The notes beneath the pieces are model-generated. The model was given only the letters and a program-made list of their open reading frames with translations, did no database searches and had not been told where the DNA came from. 28,819 nucleotides of DNA from RUG11894 sp964344335 (GTDB lineage: Bacteria > Bacillota > Clostridia > Peptostreptococcales > Anaerovoracaceae): contig CAYFMW010000022.1 of assembly GCA_964344335.1 (NCBI GenBank), forward strand, positions 1 through 28,819, read 5' to 3'. A program made the translations under genes and the position numbers. Shown here piece by piece: positions 14,640 to 22,067 of this stretch (position 1 is its first letter; every line of letters starts with the position of its first letter).

Positions 14640-15857
14640 ATGGCAAAGACAAAGAGAAAGATAGCTTGTTTAAATAACATCGCTGAGGAAGGGCTGGAGG
14701 TTTTTCCGGACGGCTACGAAGTATGCGACGATAAGGAGGGGGCGGACGCCTGGTTGTGCCGCTCGATTGACCTTCATAACGAGGAGTTTCCTGCGGAGCT
14801 TCGTGCAATAGGAAGAGCGGGAGCGGGGGTCAACAACATCCCGCTGAAGCGATGCTCGGAAGAGGGAATTGTGGTCTTCAACGCCCCGGGTGCCAACGCT
14901 AATGCTGTAAGCGAGCTGGTTATAGCGATGCTAATTTTATCGCTGCGCGATATTGCCGGAGGCGTAAAGGCGGTCAGAGACTTGCAGCGCAAAAACGAAG
15001 AGGCCGTTAAAAGCGGTGCCGTTGCAGAGGACATCAAGGTTCAGGTAGAGGCCGTCAAGAAGAACTATGTGGGTACGGAGGCAAGGGGCAAGAGACTGGG
15101 CGTAATAGGTCTGGGCTCCGTGGGAAGTTTGGTCGCCAATGCAGCGATAGGCCTTGGCATGCAGGTGCTCGGCTACGACCCGGTAATCAATATCGAACAT
15201 GCGCTAAGGCTGAATACTCAGGTTAAATTAATTTCCGATTTAGACGAATTGCTTTCGCAGGTGGATTTCCTGTCGGTTCATGTTCCCTTAAATGACAGCA
15301 GCAGGCACATGATCGACGCGGAAAAGATTGATCTTATGAAGGACGGCGTCGTACTGCTCAATTTTGCACGCGACGGAATCTACGACGAGGAGGCGGTGCT
15401 CGAGGGTCTTGAGTCCGGCAAGGTCGCTCGCTATGTGAGCGATTTTCCCAACGAGCGAAATATCGAATTTCCCAACACGATTCTCACTCCACACCTCGGG
15501 GCTTCGACCGAGGAGTCGGAGGTGAACTGCGCCCGCATGGTGGCTCTCCAGCTTAAGAATTATCTGGAGGAAGGGACGATAGAAAATTCGGTGAATTATG
15601 CTTCAATTAGCTTGGGCCATCAGAAATCACCCACTCGCGCCGTGGTTCTGCACCGCAATTTGCCGGGGGTGCTGCAAAAAATCACTCACTTTATCGGCGA
15701 CAACGGTTACAATATAGATAAGATGATTTCGAAGAGTCAGGGCGATTATGCCGTATGCATCTTCGATATAGATCAGGTGCTAGACAGGCCCTTCGTGCTG
15801 CAATTCAGGGAGTTTCCCGATGTACTGAGGGTAAGAGCCCTGCTTAAGGATGAGTAA
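14640..15857 (+). CDS. serA: D-3-phosphoglycerate dehydrogenase with ACT domain
   Basis: SerA oxidises 3-phosphoglycerate to 3-phosphohydroxypyruvate using NAD. The substrate domain has GRAGAGVNNIPL. The Rossmann motif is LGVIGLGSVGSLVAN, the catalytic Arg lies in NFARDGIYDEEAV, and the catalytic His in TPHLGASTEESE. The last 75 residues form an ACT domain (VVLHRNLPGVLQKITHFIGD), usual for serine feedback. The 405-residue length fits the short ACT-containing class. A lysine-rich stretch before the Rossmann motif (about residues 115-150) replaces the shorter loop of many homologues. It is the second gene of the serC operon. Confidence 0.94.
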   Translation: MAKTKRKIACLNNIAEEGLEVFPDGYEVCDDKEGADAWLCRSIDLHNEEFPAELRAIGRAGAGVNNIPLKRCSEEGIVVFNAPGANANAVSELVIAMLILSLRDIAGGVKAVRDLQRKNEEAVKSGAVAEDIKVQVEAVKKNYVGTEARGKRLGVIGLGSVGSLVANAAIGLGMQVLGYDPVINIEHALRLNTQVKLISDLDELLSQVDFLSVHVPLNDSSRHMIDAEKIDLMKDGVVLLNFARDGIYDEEAVLEGLESGKVARYVSDFPNERNIEFPNTILTPHLGASTEESEVNCARMVALQLKNYLEEGTIENSVNYASISLGHQKSPTRAVVLHRNLPGVLQKITHFIGDNGYNIDKMISKSQGDYAVCIFDIDQVLDRPFVLQFREFPDVLRVRALLKDE

Positions 15858-15859
15858 CG

Positions 15860-16660
15860 ATGCTTAATTTCGGAATGCCGTTTCTACTGGAGACAAAGAG
15901 CGTGGAGCAGGCGATCGCCATAGCGGAGCGCCTGAACTTAGACTTCATAGAATTGAATTCCAACTTCCCGAATTCGCAGGCTCAAAACCTGCCCCTGTCC
16001 ACGCTGCAGGCGGCCCAGAAGGAGCTGGGTATCCACTATAGCTTCCATTTGGACGATTCGATGAGCATTGCGGATTTCAATCCCCATGTGCGCAAGGCAT
16101 ATTTGAACACGACTTTGGAAGCCATAGAGCTTGCCTCGCAGCTCGATATGCCTACCATCAACATTCATTTTGCGGAAGGCAACATAGTGACCCTCCCGGA
16201 CGGCAGGCACTACCTATTTGACTACTATAGAGAGGAATTCTACGCAAACTTGCGTGAATATCGCGACGCCGTTGAGGCGGCCATAGAACAAAAGCCGATT
16301 CGAATAAGCGTTGAAAACACCTTCGGTTGGGCTGAGAATGCGCGAAAGGGAATAGAAGTGCTGCTCGAAAGTCCGGCATTCGGGCTCTGTCTTGATGTGG
16401 GGCACAACCATAACCGTGCTTATAGTGACAGCGACTTTTTCAAGAAAAACAAGAGCAAACTTTTCCACATGCATCTCCACGATTGCGCGGGAGGGAAAGA
16501 TCATCAGGCGCTCGGAAGCGGAGAAATCGATTTGCCGAAGTGGCTCGGACTTGCCAAGGAGTGCGGAGCGAGCGTGCTGATAGAGACAAAGACAATCGCC
16601 GCGCTCGAGGAATCCGTCGCGTGGCTGCAGGAGTACGGCTGGAAACTTCCTCAGCCGTAA
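15860..16660 (+). CDS. Sugar-phosphate isomerase/epimerase family TIM barrel
   Basis: This is a xylose-isomerase-like TIM barrel of 266 residues. The strand ends carry metal ligands in the family order: FIELNSN, FHLDDSM, INIHFAEG, ISVENTFG (Glu), LCLDVGHNHN (Asp and His), FHMHLHDC (His) and VLIETK (Glu). The metal centre therefore looks complete. The substrate is unknown. It starts two bases after serA and so belongs to the serine operon, suggesting a link with 3-phosphoglycerate-derived metabolism. That link is inference only. It overlaps the convergent reductase gene by 10 bases at its end. Confidence 0.8.
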   Translation: MLNFGMPFLLETKSVEQAIAIAERLNLDFIELNSNFPNSQAQNLPLSTLQAAQKELGIHYSFHLDDSMSIADFNPHVRKAYLNTTLEAIELASQLDMPTINIHFAEGNIVTLPDGRHYLFDYYREEFYANLREYRDAVEAAIEQKPIRISVENTFGWAENARKGIEVLLESPAFGLCLDVGHNHNRAYSDSDFFKKNKSKLFHMHLHDCAGGKDHQALGSGEIDLPKWLGLAKECGASVLIETKTIAALEESVAWLQEYGWKLPQP

Positions 16661-17436
16661 AGTTTTCCTATCACATAATTTAAGATGCGCGGCGGGAAGA
16701 ATCTCACCGCGAAGGAAACAAGTTTATAGTCCAAGCCCAGGGTAGTGCATACGGACGGATTCTTTGCTAGGATTACTTTGACTATCTGCCCGGCTGCCCA
16801 CTCGGGTGTTTTACCGCCCTGTTCGTCCTTTTCCATGCGCCTTACCGAGCTGCTTACCCTTTCCCTGTAGAACGAATCGCTTTCCTCGCTCTTGATGCGG
16901 TTCGCGGTAAAATTCGTTGCGAGGTCGCCGGGAAGGATAGCCAGTACCCTTGCCCCGGAGCCTCTCACCTCGTTGTCCAGACTCATGGCCAGGGAGGCAA
17001 TCGCCGCCTTTGTGGCCGAGTACAGGGCCTGAAAGGGTATGGGGACATATGCCGCGACGGAGGATATAAGAACCAGACGCCCTCGCCTGCGCCGGATCTC
17101 CGGCAGAACGAGGCGCGCGAATTGAGCGGAGGCGCAGAGATTAATATTAATCTGCGCCTCGATCATTTCCGGGCTCGCGGATTCCAGAGAACCCGATATG
17201 CCGAATCCCGCATTCGAGACGGCCAGATCTATGCCGCCCGTCTCCTGCATCACTGTATACAGTGCCTGCGCAAGATTCTCGTGCTTGCTTACATCGCAAT
17301 GTATGTGGCGGATTCCCGCCCTGTCGCTTCCGGAGCGGCTGAGGTCGTACACGCGGTAACCCGCGCGGGCCAGCGCCGCCGCCAAGGCGGCGCCGATTCC
17401 TTTCGACGCTCCCGTCACTACGGCAACTTTATTCAC
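16651..17436 (-). CDS. Short-chain dehydrogenase/reductase paired with an alpha-oxoamine synthase
   Basis: The Rossmann motif is TGASKGIG and the next motif is SNAGFG. The catalytic triad is Ser in LISSVAAY with YSATK, and the PG motif is LAILPGDLATNF. At 261 residues it is full length. The C-terminus FFPPRILNYVIGKLYG is amphipathic or hydrophobic, as in membrane-associated ketoreductases acting on lipids. The start is GTG with AGAGG upstream, 12 bases after the oxoamine synthase stop, so the two are one operon. The obvious job is reducing the beta- or alpha-keto product of that synthase, like 3-ketosphinganine reductase. This is inferred from the pairing. Confidence 0.82.
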   Translation of the reverse strand: MNKVAVVTGASKGIGAALAAALARAGYRVYDLSRSGSDRAGIRHIHCDVSKHENLAQALYTVMQETGGIDLAVSNAGFGISGSLESASPEMIEAQININLCASAQFARLVLPEIRRRRGRLVLISSVAAYVPIPFQALYSATKAAIASLAMSLDNEVRGSGARVLAILPGDLATNFTANRIKSEESDSFYRERVSSSVRRMEKDEQGGKTPEWAAGQIVKVILAKNPSVCTTLGLDYKLVSFAVRFFPPRILNYVIGKLYG

Positions 17437-17448
17437 TGCATCAATCCT

Positions 17449-18663
17449 CTAATATTCTTCCAACATCTTCTTGACGGCATTCAGCGCCTTGTCAATTTGA
17501 TCGCGCGAGTGATTGCTCGTCAGACAGAAGCGCAGACGCGCTTTATCGCGCGGCACGGCAGGGTAGAGCGCGGGAGGAACGAATATACCGTCCTCCATCA
17601 TCAGGCGCATGCTCATCCCGAAGGCGAGTTCGTCGCTACCGATAAGAACCGGGACTATGGGGGACTCTTTAGCGAGGCAGGTGTCCAGGCCCAGAGATTG
17701 AGCCTTTTCTATAAAGTAGCGGACATTGTCCTGAAGGCTCGCAACCCTTGTATTGTCGCGCTCGATTATGTCGATTGCCTTGATGGTGGCTGCGGCGAGA
17801 ACCGGTGAAATTCCGACGGAGAAAATAAATCCGGGAAGGCTGTAGCGCAGATATTCGACGAGTTCTTTCGAGCCTGCCAGATAACCTCCGCAGGTTCCCA
17901 GAGTCTTAGACAGCGTGCCCATCTTAATATCGATATCGTCGGGCTTAAGATTGAAATATTCGTCGACGCCGCCGCCGTTTTTGCCGATTACACCGGCGGA
18001 GTGGGCTTCATCGACCATCAGCATGCATCCGTATTCCTTCTTGATGCGCACATACTCATCGACAGGCGAAATATCTCCGTCCATGCTGTAGACGCCTTCC
18101 ACGACAATCAGAACTTTCTCGAACTCGTCGCGATGATTTTTGATGTATTTTTCCAGCATCTCGTAGTTGTTGTGAGCAAAGCGCCTGGTCTTGGCGGGGG
18201 TCATTCGCAGCCCCTCCGTTATCGAGTTGTGGTTGAGTATATCGTAGATTATAAGATCGTTTTCGTTGCAGAAATTTCCTATAAAGGTGACATTGGTCGC
18301 ATGGCCGCTGACGAGTACGACCGCATCCTCCGTGTGCTTCCATTTTGCGATGCGCCGTTCGAGTTCCTGATGGATTTCCTTCTCGCCAGTAAGTACGCGG
18401 CTTCCGCTGCAACCTGCGCCGTACTGTTCCAGAGCCGCCGCCGCCGCTTCTTTAACCTCGGGATCGCCGGACATGCAAAGATAGTTATAAGAGCCGAAGT
18501 TTATAATTTCCTTTTCGGCATATGTAGATGTATCTCTTAAGGGTGAGCTGAACGGCATAAAATATGGATTGCCGTATTCCTCTAGTTGGTCGGCGAACTG
18601 CTCGGCCCTTGCACTGTGTTGTTTCCATTCCCGTGAATCTGTAAATTTTGTAACCTTTTGCAT
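17449..18663 (-). CDS. Alpha-oxoamine synthase (serine palmitoyltransferase/KBL/CqsA-like)
   Basis: This is a fold-type I PLP enzyme of the alpha-oxoamine synthase group, which condenses an amino acid with an acyl thioester and releases CO2. Family marks are INFGSYNYL, YGAGCSGSRVLTG, His145 in NHNSITEG (stacks on PLP), DEAHSAGVIG (Asp218, His221) and Lys253 in MGTLSKTLG. The N-terminal 50 residues, with the PFSSPLRDTS segment, resemble serine palmitoyltransferase-like proteins more than threonine-pathway KBL. No threonine dehydrogenase is nearby; a ketoreductase follows instead. ATAAGGATGG lies upstream of the ATG. The product could be a sphingoid-type base or a CAI-1-like signal. Confidence 0.82.
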   Translation of the reverse strand: MQKVTKFTDSREWKQHSARAEQFADQLEEYGNPYFMPFSSPLRDTSTYAEKEIINFGSYNYLCMSGDPEVKEAAAAALEQYGAGCSGSRVLTGEKEIHQELERRIAKWKHTEDAVVLVSGHATNVTFIGNFCNENDLIIYDILNHNSITEGLRMTPAKTRRFAHNNYEMLEKYIKNHRDEFEKVLIVVEGVYSMDGDISPVDEYVRIKKEYGCMLMVDEAHSAGVIGKNGGGVDEYFNLKPDDIDIKMGTLSKTLGTCGGYLAGSKELVEYLRYSLPGFIFSVGISPVLAAATIKAIDIIERDNTRVASLQDNVRYFIEKAQSLGLDTCLAKESPIVPVLIGSDELAFGMSMRLMMEDGIFVPPALYPAVPRDKARLRFCLTSNHSRDQIDKALNAVKKMLEEY

Positions 18664-18709
18664 ATATAATCACCATCCTTATGCACATTTTATCCCAAAG
18701 TTTATACGA

Positions 18710-18738
18710 AGTATACGCATTTTTGCGCTCTTGGTCAA
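18710..18738 (-). promoter_or_regulatory. Promoter of the oxoamine synthase operon
   Basis: Minus strand TTGACC (18733-18738), 17-base spacer, TATACT (18710-18715). The predicted start is about 40 bases before the ATG. Confidence 0.75.
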
Positions 18739-18786
18739 ATCCTATGCATATGAGCCCCCCTGTTATGCAAATAACTCCTTTGGCCA

Positions 18787-19911
18787 TCAATCACCGCTGG
18801 CCTTGAAATTATAGACCGGAGTAAGCCGATGCAGTATTTCCGCCGTCTGATCGAGATGTTCCCGCAGGCTGTCCAAAGATTTATAAGCCATGGGTGCCTC
18901 ATCGAGTGTGTCGCGTCGAATCGAGCTGGAGTAGATTCCTTCCATGCTGCTTTTAAAATCTCCCATCGACAGCACCCGTTTTGCTTCCCTTCGCGACATG
19001 ATCCTCCCGGCACCGTGCGGCGCGGAGAAATTCCAGTCGGGGTTGCCCTTTCCGACGCATATCAGGGACCCGTCGCGCATATTCAGCGGAATAAGAACCT
19101 TTTCGCCCTCGTGTGCCGAGATGGCACCCTTGCGCAGAATCATCTCCTCCAAGTCGATATAGTTATGAATGGTCGTAAAGCGCTCGCCGCATTGCCAATT
19201 CATCCCCTCGAATATCGTCTCCGCTATAGCTTTGCGGTTTTGAACGGCATATTCCTGCATTATCTTCATGTCGTGCAGATAGTCTTTGAGCGGTTCTCCC
19301 TCGAGATACGCCAAATCTCTATCCATCTTGGGTTTCAGCTTTGCTGCAAGGCGCTGATAGTGCAGGGCTACCTGAAGTCCGATATGCCGCGAACCCGAGT
19401 GGATGACGAGATATAGCCTATCTTCTTCGTCCTTATTGACTTCAATAAAATGATTGCCGCCGCCCAGAGTTCCCAGCGAGAGGCGGGCGCGCTGCAGTTT
19501 TAAATTTTCGTCGTTGCGTCCTTCTTCGCGGCATCTCAATTCTTCGATGCGCGTCCGCTCTAAAAATGAATGCGGTTTCTTTCGAATCTCGTAGCCCGAG
19601 GGAATGCGAGAGCGTATCAGGCGATCGAGGCGCGGAAGGTCGAGATCCTCTTCCGCAATTCCTTCCAACTCGCTCGTAAGCATGCCGCAGCCGATGTCTA
19701 CGCCGACCAGATTAGGTACTGCGTTATCTTTGATCGTCATAGTTGTGCCGATAGTGCTCCCCGCTCCTGCGTGCACATCCGGCATTATGCGGATTTTGCT
19801 TCCTTCAACAAAGTGCTGGTTTACGAGATTTTGAATCTGAGCCCTTGCAGTCTCCTCCAACTCGCTCGCAAATACCTTTGCTTCGTTGTACTTACCTTCG
19901 ATTAATATCAA
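18787..19911 (-). CDS. rtcB: RNA-splicing ligase RtcB
   Basis: RtcB joins RNA 2',3'-cyclic phosphate (or 3'-phosphate) and 5'-OH ends using GTP and Mn. Signatures are GVDIGCGM (metal Cys), GTLGGGNHFIE, VIHSGSRHIG, and SAPHGAGRIMSR with the His that becomes guanylylated. The product is about 374 residues, in the range of the shorter RtcB class. I place the start at TTG 19911 (reads M-ILIEGKYNEAKVF), because families begin there. The ATG at 19950 lies inside the -10 of the only good promoter. AAGGA is 12 bases upstream. No RtcA or archease neighbour is seen. Confidence 0.92.
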   Translation of the reverse strand: MILIEGKYNEAKVFASELEETARAQIQNLVNQHFVEGSKIRIMPDVHAGAGSTIGTTMTIKDNAVPNLVGVDIGCGMLTSELEGIAEEDLDLPRLDRLIRSRIPSGYEIRKKPHSFLERTRIEELRCREEGRNDENLKLQRARLSLGTLGGGNHFIEVNKDEEDRLYLVIHSGSRHIGLQVALHYQRLAAKLKPKMDRDLAYLEGEPLKDYLHDMKIMQEYAVQNRKAIAETIFEGMNWQCGERFTTIHNYIDLEEMILRKGAISAHEGEKVLIPLNMRDGSLICVGKGNPDWNFSAPHGAGRIMSRREAKRVLSMGDFKSSMEGIYSSSIRRDTLDEAPMAYKSLDSLREHLDQTAEILHRLTPVYNFKASGD

Positions 19912-19948
19912 ATTTAAACACCGTCCTTGTCGATTAATGTTATGTCGC

Positions 19949-19976
19949 ATTATATGGAAAGGGCGGGCGTCGGCAA
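19949..19976 (-). promoter_or_regulatory. Promoter of rtcB
   Basis: Minus strand TTGCCG (19971-19976), 16 bases, TATAAT (19949-19954). The predicted start is near 19942, so translation must begin downstream of the ATG at 19950. Confidence 0.6.
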
Positions 19977-20080
19977 CCCGGGAATCAATTGTAACATGTT
20001 TTCAAAGCTATTCTATAAAGAAGCGGTGAAATCGGGTTGAATTAAGGTAAGCGTGAATTTGGGTTGGGCTAAAATAGTTA

Positions 20081-20131
20081 TTGACATATGACATAAATGC
20101 TGTATAATACAGATAAATGGCATATGTCATA
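20081..20131 (+). promoter_or_regulatory. Promoter and candidate operator of the NifX/Fe-S ATPase operon
   Basis: TTGACA (20081-20086), 16-base spacer, TATAAT (20103-20108): close to consensus. A perfect inverted repeat, TATGACATA (20087-20095) and TATGTCATA (20123-20131), flanks the -10. The DUF134 protein encoded in the operon is a natural candidate to bind it. Confidence 0.75.
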
Positions 20132-20152
20132 AACCGGGAGGAGGTGAATATA

Positions 20153-20419
20153 ATGCCGAGAATGGATGGAACAGGCCCTATGGGCGAAGGACCGAAGACC
20201 GGAAGAGGAGCGGGAAGCTGTAGCGGCGAAGCTGCGCCGAGGTTCGGATTAGGCCTCGGAAGGGGCAGAGGATTCGGAAGCAGATGCGGGCGCGGATTAG
20301 GCAGAGGCCGCGGATTAAATCGTGTATTCGCGAAGACAGATAAGGAAGCGCTCGAGGATCAGAGGGATGCTCTCAGGGATAGACTCAATGTAATCGATGA
20401 GAAATTAAAGGATCTTTAA
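20153..20419 (+). CDS. DUF5320-type Gly/Arg-rich small protein
   Basis: The 88-residue protein starts MPRMDGTGPMGEGPKTGRGAG, a typical opening of DUF5320 proteins. It continues with a stretch dense in Gly and Arg with two Cys (about residues 22-60), then a charged helix (KEALEDQRDALRDRLNVIDEKLKDL). Such proteins accompany NifX-like and Mrp-like genes in anaerobes; their function is unknown. The ATG at 20153 has GGGAGGAGG seven bases upstream and is preferred over the in-frame ATG at 20117, which lies in the operator. It is the first gene of the operon, separated from the next by a hairpin. Confidence 0.82.
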   Translation: MPRMDGTGPMGEGPKTGRGAGSCSGEAAPRFGLGLGRGRGFGSRCGRGLGRGRGLNRVFAKTDKEALEDQRDALRDRLNVIDEKLKDL

Positions 20420-20428
20420 AAGTTGAAG

Positions 20429-20459
20429 GAGCTAAGCGAAGCGCCCCTTCGCTTAGCTC
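20429..20459 (+). other. Intercistronic hairpin within the operon
   Basis: GAGCTAAGCGAA (20429-20440) and TTCGCTTAGCTC (20448-20459) form a perfect 12-base stem with a seven-base loop. No T-tract follows, so it is more likely an RNA-stability or processing element than a full terminator. It sits between the DUF5320 and DUF134 genes. Confidence 0.65.
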
Positions 20460-20483
20460 TCGTTAGGATGAGGGGTGAAATTT

Positions 20484-20837
20484 ATGGCAAGACCGAGAAA
20501 AAGAAGAAGAGTTTGCTGTTTGCCTGAAAATAGAAAATTCGGGCCCTTGGATGCGCCTGCCGGAGGCGGAAACTGCGTAATAATGACAGTCGACGAGTAC
20601 GAGGCCATTAGGCTCATCGACTCGGAGGGTTTTACTCAGGAGGAGTGCGCGCAGCAGATGAACATCGCCCGCAGCACCGTTCAGGGCATCTATGTTGAGG
20701 CCAGAAAAAAGCTGGCCGAATCTCTGGTTGAAGGAAAAGAGTTGCTGATAGAGGGCGGTGAATACGGACTCTGCGACGGACAGGGGCCCGGTTGCGGCCG
20801 CGGCTGTCGCAGACACGGACGAGGGAGGATTTTATGA
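20484..20837 (+). CDS. DUF134 helix-turn-helix protein, likely operon regulator
   Basis: The product is 117 residues. It opens MARPRKRRRVCCLPENRKFGP, the DUF134 hallmark with paired Cys. It has a sigma-like helix-turn-helix, VDEYEAIRLIDSEGFTQ then CAQQMNIARSTVQ. The C-terminus is rich in Cys, Gly, Arg and His (CDGQGPGCGRGCRRHGRGR) and may bind metal. A DNA-binding regulator that senses metal or cluster status is a reasonable inference. AGGATGAGGGG precedes the ATG at 20484; GTG 20475 is a weaker choice. Its stop overlaps the next ATG (ATGA), so it is translationally coupled to the NifX-like gene. Confidence 0.85.
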   Translation: MARPRKRRRVCCLPENRKFGPLDAPAGGGNCVIMTVDEYEAIRLIDSEGFTQEECAQQMNIARSTVQGIYVEARKKLAESLVEGKELLIEGGEYGLCDGQGPGCGRGCRRHGRGRIL

Positions 20838-21202
20838 AGATAGTAATACCGGTAGATGAGAAAACTTTGGATTCAGGTGTATGTGCATCCTTCGGACGCG
20901 CTCCCTATTTCCTTATTTACGACATGGAAACTAAAGAGAATAAGTTTGTCGACAACCCTGCCGCAAAGAGCACGGGAGGTGCGGGGATTAAGGCTGCACA
21001 GCTGATAATCGACAACGGGGCAGAGGCCTTGCTTACGCCGCGTCTCGGACAGAATGCCGCCGAGGTGCTGGAGGCAGCGGATATTAAGCTTTACAAGAGC
21101 ATCGACGCTCCGGTCGGGAAGAATATAGAAGCTTTTGTAGCCGGCGAGCTTTCGGTGCTGGAGGAAATCCACGCCGGATTTCACAGGCACGGGGGCAGAT
21201 AG
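20834..21202 (+). CDS. NifX/NifB-C-terminal-like (dinitrogenase cofactor-type) protein, copy 1
   Basis: The product is 122 residues. MKIVIPVDEKTLDSGVCASFGRAPYF and the later GAEALLTPRLGQNAAEVL match the NifX/NafY/NifB-C fold, which carries iron-sulfur or iron-molybdenum precursors in nitrogen fixers. No nitrogenase genes are near, and such proteins are common in non-fixing anaerobes. It ends in FHRHGGR. GAGGGAGG precedes the ATG, which overlaps the DUF134 stop. It is followed one base after its stop by an ATPase with ferredoxin clusters. A carrier or chaperone role for a metal cofactor is inferred. Confidence 0.85.
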   Translation: MKIVIPVDEKTLDSGVCASFGRAPYFLIYDMETKENKFVDNPAAKSTGGAGIKAAQLIIDNGAEALLTPRLGQNAAEVLEAADIKLYKSIDAPVGKNIEAFVAGELSVLEEIHAGFHRHGGR

Positions 21203-21203
21203 C

Positions 21204-22067
21204 ATGAAGATAGCCGTATTGAGCGGCAAGGGCGGCACCGGGAAGACTTTGGTAGCGGTGAATTTTGCCGCGGTATCGAAGGACTCCGTATATATGGATT
21301 GCGATGTCGAGGAACCGAACGGGCATCTGTTTTTTAAGCCCGTGGAAATCCTTGAGGAAGAGATATTCGTAAAGATTCCGCAGGCGGATTCCGAGCTCTG
21401 CGACGGGTGCCGCAGATGCGTCGATTTTTGTAACTTCAACGCCCTCGCTTATATCAAGGATAAGTTGATAGTCTTCGATGATGTGTGCCATTCCTGCGGC
21501 GGCTGCATCCTCGTTTGTCCCAACGGAGCGCTGACGGAGAGGGATAAAGCCATAGGGAGAGTGAAAAAGGGACGCTCAGGTGATGTTACCGTGTGGACCG
21601 GCATACTCAACACAGGCGAAGCCACGGGAGTCCCTATAATAAACAGGCTGCTTGCAGCGGAGGAGCTTTGCACGGATGCGCCGGTCTTTATAGACTGCCC
21701 TCCGGGGAGCGCCTGCATCGTTATGGAGAGCATAAAAGATGCGGATTACTGCGTGCTCGTTGCTGAGCCGACCTTATTCGGGGTTCATAACCTAAACATG
21801 GTATACGAGCTGGTTAAGCTTTTCGGCAAGCCCTTCGGCGTGATTCTCAACAAATGCCTGAAAGGAGAAGAGAACCCGGCTGAGAAGTTTTGCCTGGAAA
21901 AGGATATTAAGATTTTAGGGCGGATTCCCTTCGACAGCGAGCTCGGTCTCATAAACTCGAAAGGACATATTGCCGCAATTGAAGATGAGAGATACAGGGA
22001 GATGTTTTCTTCCATTCTCGAGGCGGTCATAAAGGAGGTGCCGAATGAAACAACTGCTGATTCTTAG
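21204..22067 (+). CDS. MinD/Mrp-type P-loop ATPase with 2x[4Fe-4S] ferredoxin insert, first
   Basis: The N-terminus LSGKGGTGKTLVAVNFA is a deviant Walker A with the extra signature Lys. MDCDVEEPNGHLFF follows. A ferredoxin domain is inserted at about residues 60-115, with two four-Cys sets (CDGCRRCVDFC and CHSCGGCILVC). FIDCPPGSAC is Walker B and switch II, and AEPTLFGVHNL the next motif. The product is 287 residues. Related Mrp/Nbp35-type proteins move or assemble Fe-S clusters; this group is found next to NifX-like genes. It overlaps the second ATPase gene by 23 bases. The two probably act as a heterodimer, by analogy with other paired members. Confidence 0.88.
   Translation: MKIAVLSGKGGTGKTLVAVNFAAVSKDSVYMDCDVEEPNGHLFFKPVEILEEEIFVKIPQADSELCDGCRRCVDFCNFNALAYIKDKLIVFDDVCHSCGGCILVCPNGALTERDKAIGRVKKGRSGDVTVWTGILNTGEATGVPIINRLLAAEELCTDAPVFIDCPPGSACIVMESIKDADYCVLVAEPTLFGVHNLNMVYELVKLFGKPFGVILNKCLKGEENPAEKFCLEKDIKILGRIPFDSELGLINSKGHIAAIEDERYREMFSSILEAVIKEVPNETTADS

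Noticed and set aside
17449..18663. Threonine-catabolic KBL (glycine C-acetyltransferase)
   Set aside because: No threonine dehydrogenase neighbour, and a ketoreductase follows. KBL is not excluded, but the context argues for another product.
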